In this document: piece by piece, positions 49,500 to 57,968 of the stretch
How positions within the stretch are numbered: the first letter of the stretch is position 1
Layout: each line of letters begins with the position of its first letter
NCBI GenBank assembly: GCA_965213575.1
Contig: CBDBZN010000013.1
Location: 1-64,000, forward strand
Direction of reading: 5' to 3'
Source: JAUHXS01 sp965213575
GTDB taxonomy: Bacteria > Bacteroidota > Bacteroidia > Chitinophagales > JAUHXS01
DNA length: 64,000 nucleotides
Program-made: the position numbers and the translations under genes
Notes under the pieces: model-generated
Told to the model about the DNA's origin: nothing
The model's database searches: none
The model's input: only the letters and a program-made list of their open reading frames with translations

Positions 49500-51835
49500 T
49501 TGATAAGAATATATATAACTTTTTTTATTTTATTTGAATTACACTGTGCTATAGATGTATTTAGTCAAGAGGTATGTAATAACTGTATAGATGATGATGG
49601 TGATGGATTAATTGATTGTTATGATAATGAATGTTTTGATGATGGCATAAATTGTGCTGATATTTATCTTAATAGTGCTTCCAGTAAAAGTTCATGTCAA
49701 GAATATTTATTAGATGAATTATGGACAATTTCTGGTAATTTCTCCCTTGCTCAATTTGTAGTAGGCGATGTAGATAAAGACGGTATTCCGGAAGTTTTAA
49801 TAAATAGTGGGGGTGTTTATAATGGAATTGATGGAGCGTTAGAGAATACTTTTCCTGCTTTTAAAACTTTTATAAGTATTGCTGATGTAGATAAAAATAA
49901 CGATGTTGAACTTTTTTATGCCGATGCCTCAACTTTTAATAGATATGAGTATGGCTCAAATGTACCAACATGGACAAATAACACTATTGATGTTCGATTT
50001 ATAAATTTTGCAGATATTGATATGGATGGTGTGCCTGAAGTCTTTTCAAGGTTAACAATTTTAGAGTCTGCAACAGGAGCGATCATAATAGACCCTGTTC
50101 CTCTATTGGATCCATTGTATCGTAGACAAACATATGCTGTTGATATTTTGCCTGATGAGTTTGCGATAATTGTGAAGGGCTTGAGTTGATAGATGGAGAT
50201 CGAGTTTTTTCTGTGGATATACCATCTCGAACTATGAAGTTAGAAAGTGAAAAGCCGTTATTTTGGTTGTCTACTGGGGTAAGTGTTCCGGTAGATTTTG
50301 ATCTAGATGGAAATCTAGATATCGTAGTAGCTGGGGATTTAGAGATATATGTATTTGATCCTAGGACTAATAACCTATTGGCAGATATCCATACTAGAAA
50401 TAATTCAGTGATTCCTATTCTTATGAATATTCCTATAGTCGGTAATTTTGATTTTGATCCGGAACCGGAAATTGGAATTGAAGAAGATCGAAATTCTTTT
50501 TTTGTATTGGATAATGATTTTGAAATTTTATGGGAAGATGATGGTTTAATAGACAATTCAGGTTCGGGAGGAGATGTGGAGACTATTTTCGACCTAAATT
50601 GTGATGGTGCAAATGAATTAATACATAAAAGTGGTGACGGATTCTTAGATATAGTAGATGGGCGTTCGGGAAACATTATAGCTCAAAGCCCTTGTGTTTC
50701 TCAGACTAGCGGAGAGCAACCTTTAGTTGCAGACTTAAATGCAGATGGCTATGCAGATATATTATGTGGCTGTGAGGACGGATTAAAGGCATTTAGTGGA
50801 GCACCTAATAACTGGGCTTCATCTAGGCAAGTATGGAATCAATTTGCCTATAACCCTGTATATATAAATGATGACTTAACCATTAATTGTGGCCCGGGCG
50901 AAGGATACCCTGAAAAGCTGCCTAATCAACTCAACTCTTTCTATGTACAAGCTCCTTTGTATAATGGGGAAGGCCAAGCTTGTTTTGCTGATCCTACAGT
51001 AAGAGATATGTCATTAACGGTAGACTCTATTTATTACTCAAGTTGTGATAGTGTGGATATTTATGTTACGATATGTAATAATAGTCAAGATAGCCTCGTG
51101 CCTGCTAATACGCCTATCAGCTTTTATAAAGACATTAAGTATAATGATTATGATCTGGTAAAAACTATACCTTTAGGCATTGCTTTAACTGCCGGAGAAT
51201 GTAGTCAAAAGATAGTCACCATATCTGCTACCGATAATAATATAAGAATTTGGGCAAATGATGATGGCTCGGATGACAGACGAGCTCCTACGGCTACAGT
51301 AGAAGAATGTTATTTTCCTAACAATGTAGATACTGTCAACATACAAGCTCAGCAAATTCCTCCTTTTGAGTTAGGAAACGATATCGACACTTGTTTTGAA
51401 ACTACTGTTATTTTATCAGTTGATTTATTTTCGAATATTACTTACTCATGGTCTACAGGAGATACTACTAATCAGATAGAAATAGTACGACCGGGATTAT
51501 ATACGGTAGAACTTACGTCACAAGATGGCTGCTCTGAAGCCGATAGCCTCTATATAAACTCAGAAGGTTGTAACCAGCAAGTATTTATTCCTAATGCTTT
51601 CACAGCTGATGGAGATGGTATTCTTGATGATTGGGGGGTATTTGTGTTGTTACCACCTGAAGTGTTTTTTGTTGCAATATATAATAGGTTTGGGGAGTTA
51701 GTCTATGAGTCAAATGATGTTAATTTTAGGTGGAGTGGAGTAGAAGGTTCACAATCGATACTTAGTGGAGTATATTCTTATCGTATGCAAGTAGACGATA
51801 AGTTTTATATGGGAAATATTTCCCTTCTGAGATAG
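49500..51835 (+). CDS. FG-GAP surface protein, T9SS type B (module copy 1, one frameshift)
   Basis: Two frames join to 778 residues if one T is added to the three at 50160-50162. This restores LPDEFCDNCEGLE, which the intact paralogue at 52823 also has (LPDSFCDNCAGLE). The start is a TTG at 49500 (MIRIYITFFILFELHCAIDV..), since a stop lies in frame upstream. Features are the N-terminal EVCNNCIDDDGDGLIDCYDN, the propeller loops (VDKDGIPEV, VDFDLDGNLDI), VWNQFAYNPVYINDDL, a CARDB-like region (VEECYFPNNVDT), a PKD-like part and a type B T9SS end (IPNAFTADGDGILDD, YNRFGELVYESNDV). Its C-terminal third is nearly identical in DNA to the paralogue. Surface-exposed; ligand unknown. Confidence 0.85.
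51098..51180 (+). repeat. Exact 83-bp direct repeat (copy 1; copy 2 at 54428-54510)
   Basis: The stretch encoding ..PANTPISFYKDIKYNDYDLV.. is identical base for base at 51098-51180 and 54428-54510, 3.3 kb apart in the same orientation. Both copies lie in the CARDB-like region of the two FG-GAP paralogues. Confidence 0.9.
51290..51377 (+). repeat. Exact 88-bp direct repeat (copy 1; copy 2 at 54620-54707)
   Basis: A second base-for-base identical stretch (51290-51377 and 54620-54707) encoding ..ATVEECYFPNNVDTVN.. in both FG-GAP paralogues. The sequence between the two exact repeats also differs only at scattered positions, so the recent copy or conversion tract is longer than either exact block. 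Confidence 0.9.
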
Positions 51836-51878
51836 AGACTCTTAGGTTTATTTGGGGAGATTTCAAATCATAAATTAA

Positions 51879-51907
51879 TTGCTAGTACCGCATAATTTTT
51901 GTATTTT
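51879..51907 (+). promoter_or_regulatory. Candidate promoter of second T9SS type A/B module
   Basis: TTG at 51879-51881, 18 bases, TGTATTTT at 51900-51907. It matches the element before 48618 in layout and in the spacer (GCATAATTTT), so the module was duplicated with its promoter. Confidence 0.45.
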
Positions 51908-51935
51908 TAATATATATTAAAACAATAAATCGGTT

Positions 51936-52826
51936 ATGATGAAAAATCTACATATCTTAAAACTCCTAATAGTATCAATAGCTTTACTCATATCTTCTAA
52001 AATTAAAGCAAATGACTTTAGCTTAGGAGTAAATGACACTACTTATTGCCAAGGTGATTGTTTCGATTTAGTAATTGATGAAGATTTTCTAGCCCAGCTT
52101 AGTGATATGGGTTCAATATATACAATAGAATGGTTTTTTAATGAGGTTCCACAACAAAGTTTAAATGACAGAGTCTCCACTACAGTTTGTCCTGAGGATT
52201 CTTTAGTAGTTAGAGTTTTTATAGATGATGAAGCTTTGTCAGGTCAGTATGAAAGTGAAGTTACATTTACGAAAAGTGGCAATATTGCTATGTTGTCTAA
52301 TAATCATTTTACTACCTGTGTGGACTCTTGTATTGAATTAACAGCTAGGCAAGGAGGAAATAGTTATGCTTGGAGTTCAATATATGTTATTAACTCTAAC
52401 AGTATTACAGTAGATTTTTGCGCGGATACAGCAAAAGGTGATTTTGAGGTATATGTTTCCACGATGTATGGCGATAGTAATCAATGCACTATACTAGATA
52501 CTATTACAGTGGCAGTGGTTGATACTTGCTCTACCAGTGTAGATACTACCGATGGTGATACTACTATTGGAACTTATATTTCCTACAAAGAGTCTTTTAA
52601 ACCCACTGTTCATCAAAATGGAAATAATTTAGTAATAGAAAACTACAAAGTGGATCAATATGATGATGTTCGGTTGGATATTATTAACAGTATAGGTCAA
52701 CGGATACTTTCTAGAAAACTCAATAATGAGCATTCCATAGATATTTCTACTATACCTAGAGGTATTTATATTGTTAATTTTTCTATGCTAAGTACTAGTA
52801 AAGCATATAAGATAGCTGTTAAATGA
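51936..52826 (+). CDS. Small T9SS type A protein, module partner (copy 2)
   Basis: 296 residues, paralogue of the gene at 48618. Signal peptide MMKNLHILKLLIVSIALLIS.. ends at ..KIKA, then NDFSLGVNDTTYCQGDCFDL. Two Ig/PKD-like domains with cysteine pairs follow (FTTCVDSCIELTARQGGNSY). A Thr/Asp-rich linker (STSVDTTDGDTTIGTY) precedes the type A T9SS domain (VRLDIINSIGQRILSRKL, IPRGIYIVNFSM). Its stop overlaps the start of the next gene by four bases (ATGA), a tighter coupling than in copy 1. Function unknown. Confidence 0.8.
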   Translation: MMKNLHILKLLIVSIALLISSKIKANDFSLGVNDTTYCQGDCFDLVIDEDFLAQLSDMGSIYTIEWFFNEVPQQSLNDRVSTTVCPEDSLVVRVFIDDEALSGQYESEVTFTKSGNIAMLSNNHFTTCVDSCIELTARQGGNSYAWSSIYVINSNSITVDFCADTAKGDFEVYVSTMYGDSNQCTILDTITVAVVDTCSTSVDTTDGDTTIGTYISYKESFKPTVHQNGNNLVIENYKVDQYDDVRLDIINSIGQRILSRKLNNEHSIDISTIPRGIYIVNFSMLSTSKAYKIAVK

Positions 52827-55165
52827 GCTTGAGATTTAGATATCTTTTTCTATCATTTTTTTTAATATGTAATGTATTAAAAGCTCAAGAAACTTCTTGT
52901 GATAATTGTATTGATGATGATGGTGATGGGTTGATAGATTGTTATGACAGTGATTGTTTTGATAATGCTAATTGTGAAGGAATATATTTAAATGCTAGTA
53001 ATGGAATTGGGAATAGTTCCTGCCAGAATTTCATATTGAATGAACTGTGGACTATTCCAGGTTCTTATGGGACACAAGAATTTGTTGTGGGTGATGTAGA
53101 TAGAGATGGCTTCCCAGAGGTTTTAATAGATGAATTCGTATATGATGGTAGAGATCGTAGTATTAAAACTATTACTAGTGCGAATGTTTCAAATACTATT
53201 ATTGGAGATGTTGATAATGATGGTGATATAGAATTATTTTATTTAGAGTCTTTTACCTTTAACAGATATGAATATGGCTCTACAACTCCTACATGGACTG
53301 CTAATAATTTTGAGCTTGATAACAGGTTTGCTGGAATAGCAGATTTTGATATGGATGGTATTGCGGAAATATACTCAAGGACAAGTATTGCTAGTAGCTC
53401 CACAGGAGCTATAATTGTTAATGGCGTTAGTTTTTATGACCCCCAAAATTTCACCTATTCTTACGCTGCAGATATATTACCTGATAGTTTTTGTGATAAT
53501 TGTGCAGGATTAGAAATCCTGTATGGGGACAAAGTCTTTTCTGTAGATATATCTTCAGGTCAGATTAATGTTGAAAGTGAAAAGCCACTTCCGTCTTTGA
53601 CAAAAGGTGCTAGTATTCCTGTTGATTTCAATCTGGATGGATTATTAGATGTTATTGTCTCTGCTGAGGGACAAGTTTATGTTTTTGATCCGAGAACCTC
53701 CGAGTTATTAGGAGATGTATATTTAAAAACAACTGTTGTGTCGCCTAACTCACTAGATTTGCCTTTGGTAGCTAATTTTGATGCTGATCCTGAGCCGGAA
53801 ATAGCAATTGAGAATAGTCGAGATGCTTATTTTGTTTTAGATAATGATATGACACTTTTATGGGAAAATCCTAATTTATCAGACCCCACCAATTCTCCTT
53901 ATGATGTTGAAACCGCTTTTGACCTTGATTGTGATGGTATTTTAGAAATTATTCATAAAAGCGGGGATGGCTTTTTAGATATTGTGGATGGGCGAACAGG
54001 AACGATATTACAGCAAGTCCCGTGTTTTTCTTCTACAAGTGGTCAACAACCTATTGTAGCTGATTTAAATGCTGATGGTTATGCAGATATATTATGTGGT
54101 TGCAGTGATGGTATAAAGGCATTCAGTGGAGCACCAAACAACTGGGCTTCATCAAGACAAGTGTGGAATCAATACCATTATAACCCCACTCATATTAATG
54201 ATGATTTAACTATTCCTTGCGGCCCAGGCGAAGGGTACCCTGAAAAACTACCTAATCAACTCAACTCTTTCTATGTGCAAGCTCCTTTGTATAATGGAAA
54301 AGGAGAAGCTTGTTTTGCTGATCCTACTGTAAGAGATATGTCTTTAACGATAGATTCTATTTACTATTCTAGTTGCGATAGTGTAGAAATCTACCTCAAT
54401 ATTTGCAATAATAGCCAAGATAGTATAGTGCCTGCTAATACGCCTATCAGCTTTTATAAAGACATTAAGTATAATGATTATGATCTGGTAAAAACTATAC
54501 CTTTAGGCATCACTTTAACTGCCGGAGAATGCATTCAAAAACAAGTCACCATACCTGCTACTGATAATAATATTAGAATTTGGGCAAATGATGATGGCTC
54601 AGATGACAGACGAGCTCCAACGGCTACAGTAGAAGAATGTTATTTTCCTAACAATGTAGATACTGTCAACATACAAGCTCAGCAAATTCCTCCTTTTGAG
54701 TTAGGAAGCGATATCGACACTTGTTTTGAAACTACTGTTATTTTATCGGTAGACTCATTCCCAAATATCACTTATAATTGGTCTACGGGTGATACTACTA
54801 CGCAGATTGCAGTTTTTAAACCCGGCTTATATTATGTGGAACTTACTTCAAAAGATGAATGCTCTGAATCAGATAGCCTTCATATAAATTCAGAAGGTTG
54901 TAATCAACAAGTATATATTCCCAACGCTTTCACTCCGGATGGAGATGGCTATCAAGATGATTGGGGAGTGTTTGTGTTGTTACCACCTGAAGTGTTTTTT
55001 GTGGCAATATATAATAGGTTTGGGGAGTTAGTCTATGAGTCAGATGATGTTAGTTTTAGGTGGAGTGGAGTAGGAGGTTCACAATTAATGCTTAGTGGAG
55101 TATATACTTATCGTATGCAAGTAGATGATAAAATGTATACGGGTAATATTTCTCTTTTAAGATAG
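52823..55165 (+). CDS. FG-GAP surface protein, T9SS type B (module copy 2)
   Basis: 780 residues, intact paralogue of 49500. Signal peptide MSLRFRYLFLSFFLICNVLK.., then TSCDNCIDDDGDGLIDCYDS. Propeller repeats with Asp loops are seen (GDVDRDGFPEV, GDVDNDGDIEL, ADFDMDGIAEI, VDFNLDGLLDV, ADLNADGYADI). LPDSFCDNCAGLE, VWNQYHYNPTHINDDL and a CARDB-like region follow, then a PKD-like part and type B T9SS end (IPNAFTPDGDGYQDDWGVF, YNRFGELVYESDDV). The N-terminal two thirds are clearly diverged from copy 1, while the C-terminal third is almost identical. It starts inside the stop of the small partner (ATGA). Function unknown. Confidence 0.87.
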   Translation: MSLRFRYLFLSFFLICNVLKAQETSCDNCIDDDGDGLIDCYDSDCFDNANCEGIYLNASNGIGNSSCQNFILNELWTIPGSYGTQEFVVGDVDRDGFPEVLIDEFVYDGRDRSIKTITSANVSNTIIGDVDNDGDIELFYLESFTFNRYEYGSTTPTWTANNFELDNRFAGIADFDMDGIAEIYSRTSIASSSTGAIIVNGVSFYDPQNFTYSYAADILPDSFCDNCAGLEILYGDKVFSVDISSGQINVESEKPLPSLTKGASIPVDFNLDGLLDVIVSAEGQVYVFDPRTSELLGDVYLKTTVVSPNSLDLPLVANFDADPEPEIAIENSRDAYFVLDNDMTLLWENPNLSDPTNSPYDVETAFDLDCDGILEIIHKSGDGFLDIVDGRTGTILQQVPCFSSTSGQQPIVADLNADGYADILCGCSDGIKAFSGAPNNWASSRQVWNQYHYNPTHINDDLTIPCGPGEGYPEKLPNQLNSFYVQAPLYNGKGEACFADPTVRDMSLTIDSIYYSSCDSVEIYLNICNNSQDSIVPANTPISFYKDIKYNDYDLVKTIPLGITLTAGECIQKQVTIPATDNNIRIWANDDGSDDRRAPTATVEECYFPNNVDTVNIQAQQIPPFELGSDIDTCFETTVILSVDSFPNITYNWSTGDTTTQIAVFKPGLYYVELTSKDECSESDSLHINSEGCNQQVYIPNAFTPDGDGYQDDWGVFVLLPPEVFFVAIYNRFGELVYESDDVSFRWSGVGGSQLMLSGVYTYRMQVDDKMYTGNISLLR

Positions 55166-55313
55166 ATAATAACCAGCATCAAACAGCCAATTGATCTTAG
55201 TCAATAGGTACTAGATATAAATTCGAGATAATCAAAAAATCTTATCACATACTTCTGCATCTGCCTAAAATTATTTTCAGGTTGAAGTGATTATGTCAAA
55301 GTCTTTAGGAGCT

Positions 55314-55934
55314 TTACAAGATCGAATTAACATCTCCTTTTCCTTCTCTAAGGATTTCCGCTATATCATTCTCTAAGCTGATTACCGTAGAAGCTTGATT
55401 ATCACCATAACCTCCATCAATAACGATATCTACCAGTTTATGATATCTTTCATATATCTCTTCCGGATCAGTCATGTATTCAAGTATTTCATCATCATGA
55501 TTTAATGAAGTAGATAATATAGGATTACCCAGTTCTTTAACAATAGTACAAGCTATTAGATTATCGGGTACTCTAATTCCTATAGTTTTCTTTTTATTTT
55601 TTAAAAGCTTAGGCACATTGCTATTAGCTTTTAGTATAAAAGTAAATGGGCCCGGTAGCGCTCTCTTAAGTATTTTAAAAGTCGAAGTGTTGATATTAGC
55701 AGTATATTCTGAAATATTACTTAAATCATAACAAATAAAAGACATATTTGCTTTTTCAGGCTTAATCTGTTTGATTCTGCAAATACGCTCAATAGCTTTG
55801 GAATTATTTATATCACATCCTAATCCATAAATAGTGTCGGTAGGATAAACAATTATTCCACCGGACTTTAAGCAGCTAATCACCTCATCTATTTTCCTTT
55901 TTTCAGGGTTTTGAGAATGAATGCGCAGTAACAT
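55314..55934 (-). CDS. Sua5/YciO/YrdC family protein (probable L-threonylcarbamoyladenylate synthase)
   Basis: 206 residues forming one YrdC domain without the extra C-terminal Sua5 part. It has KSGGIIVYPTDTIYGLGCDI near residue 28, the KxR-type residues in RICRIKQIKPEKANMSFICY, and PGPFTFILKAN and TIGIRVPDN (nucleotide and bicarbonate-binding strands). TsaC/YrdC make threonylcarbamoyl-AMP from Thr, bicarbonate and ATP for the TsaD step (tsaD is at 26271). YciO-type paralogues also exist in Bacteroidota, so the exact role is not certain. It is intact. Confidence 0.88.
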   Translation of the reverse strand: MLLRIHSQNPEKRKIDEVISCLKSGGIIVYPTDTIYGLGCDINNSKAIERICRIKQIKPEKANMSFICYDLSNISEYTANINTSTFKILKRALPGPFTFILKANSNVPKLLKNKKKTIGIRVPDNLIACTIVKELGNPILSTSLNHDDEILEYMTDPEEIYERYHKLVDIVIDGGYGDNQASTVISLENDIAEILREGKGDVNSIL

Positions 55935-55962
55935 TAAATAAAATTAACTGTAGTTATAAAAG

Positions 55963-57156
55963 CTAATTTAATACCTCATCTACCGCATCTGCAGCTTCTT
56001 GTAATAATATTACTGATTTTACTTTTAATCCAGACTTTTCAATGAGCTTTTTAGCTTCTTCTGCATTTGTTCCTTGAAGCCTTACAATTATAGGTATATT
56101 TATTTCACCTATATTTTTGTAAGCATCTACTACACCTTGAGCCACTCTATCGCAACGAACGATGCCACCAAAAATATTTACTAAAATGGCTTTTACACCC
56201 GGATCTTGCATAATGATCCTAAAACCGGCTTCTACTGTTTCTGCATTTGCTTTTCCACCTACATCTAAAAAGTTGGCCGGAGATCCGCCTGCCAGTTTGA
56301 TAATATCCATAGTAGCCATAGCTAACCCGGCACCATTAACCATGCAGCCAACATTCCCATCTAGTTTTATAAAATTTAAGCCGTATTTGCTCGCTTCTAC
56401 TTCAGTAGGATCTTCTTCCGACTCATCTCTTAATTCAGCGTAATCTTTATGTCGGTAAAGTGCATTATCATCTAACGTAAATTTAGCATCTACAGCAATG
56501 ATTTTTTCGTCAGATGTTTTTAATACCGGATTGATCTCTATTAAAGAAGCATCTATAGAAACGTACGTTTTATAAAGCTTAGTGATAAACTTTGTCATGT
56601 TTTTAAACGCTTCACCTGATAAGCCTAAATTAAACGCAATTTTTCTAGCTTGAAAGGGCAATAAACCGTCGGATTTTGGATCAATCCATTCTTTATGAAC
56701 TAAATGAGGTGTCTCTTCTGCTACAGCCTCTATATCCATACCGCCTTCAGTAGAGTAGATAATTACATTTCTTTTCTTTTCTCTATCCATTAAAATACTT
56801 ACATAGTATTCTTTCGGTTCATTTTTACCGGGATAATAAACATCTTCAGTAAGTAATATTTTATTAACCGTTTTGCCTTCGGCACTAGTTTGAGGAGTTA
56901 CTAATTGCATCCCTAAAATCTCTTTCCCAATTTTTACTGCTTCATCTTGAGATTTAGCCAATTTTACACCGCCACCTTTTCCTCTTCCTCCGGCATGTAT
57001 TTGAGCTTTGACTACGTACCATTCAGTTCCGGTTTCGCTATTTAGTTTTTTAGTAGCATCTAAAATTTCATCAGCATTGTCAACGGCTATACCTCTTTGG
57101 ATATCAACGCCATGTGATTTCAAGATCTCTTTACTTTGGTATTCGTGTAGATTCAT
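55963..57156 (-). CDS. sucC: Succinyl-CoA synthetase, beta subunit
   Basis: 397 residues, the standard size. ATP-grasp N-terminus MNLHEYQSKEILKSHGVDIQ, AQIHAGGRGKGGGVKLAKSQ (nucleotide loop) and the C-terminal CoA-ligase domain with NGAGLAMATMDIIKLAGGSP, FLDVGGKANAETV and ILVNIFGGIVRCDRVAQGVV. With SucD it makes succinate and ATP or GTP from succinyl-CoA in the TCA cycle. sucD is not in the window. Intact. A Sua5-like gene follows on the same strand 28 bases later. Confidence 0.96.
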   Translation of the reverse strand: MNLHEYQSKEILKSHGVDIQRGIAVDNADEILDATKKLNSETGTEWYVVKAQIHAGGRGKGGGVKLAKSQDEAVKIGKEILGMQLVTPQTSAEGKTVNKILLTEDVYYPGKNEPKEYYVSILMDREKKRNVIIYSTEGGMDIEAVAEETPHLVHKEWIDPKSDGLLPFQARKIAFNLGLSGEAFKNMTKFITKLYKTYVSIDASLIEINPVLKTSDEKIIAVDAKFTLDDNALYRHKDYAELRDESEEDPTEVEASKYGLNFIKLDGNVGCMVNGAGLAMATMDIIKLAGGSPANFLDVGGKANAETVEAGFRIIMQDPGVKAILVNIFGGIVRCDRVAQGVVDAYKNIGEINIPIIVRLQGTNAEEAKKLIEKSGLKVKSVILLQEAADAVDEVLN

Positions 57157-57308
57157 TCTGCTCTTTTTTGTATTTTATAAGGGCTTAAAAATAACGCTAT
57201 TTGTTCAACTATTCAAAATGTAGTATGTAATAGAAGCAAATAAATAAAATTTTATCATTTTTAGAGTAATCTGTAAGGTGTAATTTTCAATTAATGTATC
57301 TTTACAAC

Positions 57309-57968
57309 ATGATAGTAGCTAAAGGCATACATAAATCTTATGGAGAACTAGAAGTACTGAAAGGCGTAGATATTACCGTAGCTAAAGGAGAATTGATCTC
57401 TATTGTAGGGGCATCGGGAGCAGGGAAAAGTACTTTACTACAAATCTTAGGAACATTAGATACGCCTGATGAAGGAGAGATTATAATCGATAATCAGCGA
57501 ACAAATTATCTGAAAGGTAAGAAACTAGCTCATTTTAGAAATCTTCAAATTGGATTTATTTTTCAATTCCATCATTTATTACCTGAATTTACTGCTTTTG
57601 AAAATGTCTGTATTCCAGGATATATTGCTAAAAAATCTGAAAAACAAGTTAGAAATAAAGCAAGTTCACTTTTAGAAAGGCTAGGTTTATCTGCCAGATT
57701 AAATCATAAACCAAATGAATTATCCGGTGGGGAGCAGCAAAGAGTTGCCGTAGCAAGGGCTTTAATAAATGACCCTGCTGTTATTTTTGCAGATGAACCA
57801 TCCGGTAATTTAGACTCTAAAAATTCTGAAGAGCTTCATCAATTATTCTTCGATTTAAAAAAAGAATTTAATCAAACATTCATTATTGTAACACATAATG
57901 ATAAACTTGCCGAACTTTCCGATAAAAAGCTTGTTATGCGAGATGGTATAATGGTACACAGCTTATAG
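57309..57968 (+). CDS. lolD: LolD-type ABC transporter ATPase
   Basis: 219 residues from the ATG at 57309, preferred to an ATG five codons earlier because MIVAKGIHKSYGELEVLKGV is the family's usual start. Walker A is GASGAGKST (about 34-42). The Q-loop region IGFIFQFHHLLPEFTAFENV is typical of the LolD/MacB group, followed by the signature LSGGEQQRVAVARAL and Walker B VIFADEPSGNLDS, with the switch His in TH after IIV. LolD energises lipoprotein release from the inner membrane; MacB-type efflux is an alternative. No membrane partner is in the window. It converges with the PKD gene; the stops overlap by six bases. Confidence 0.87.
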   Translation: MIVAKGIHKSYGELEVLKGVDITVAKGELISIVGASGAGKSTLLQILGTLDTPDEGEIIIDNQRTNYLKGKKLAHFRNLQIGFIFQFHHLLPEFTAFENVCIPGYIAKKSEKQVRNKASSLLERLGLSARLNHKPNELSGGEQQRVAVARALINDPAVIFADEPSGNLDSKNSEELHQLFFDLKKEFNQTFIIVTHNDKLAELSDKKLVMRDGIMVHSL

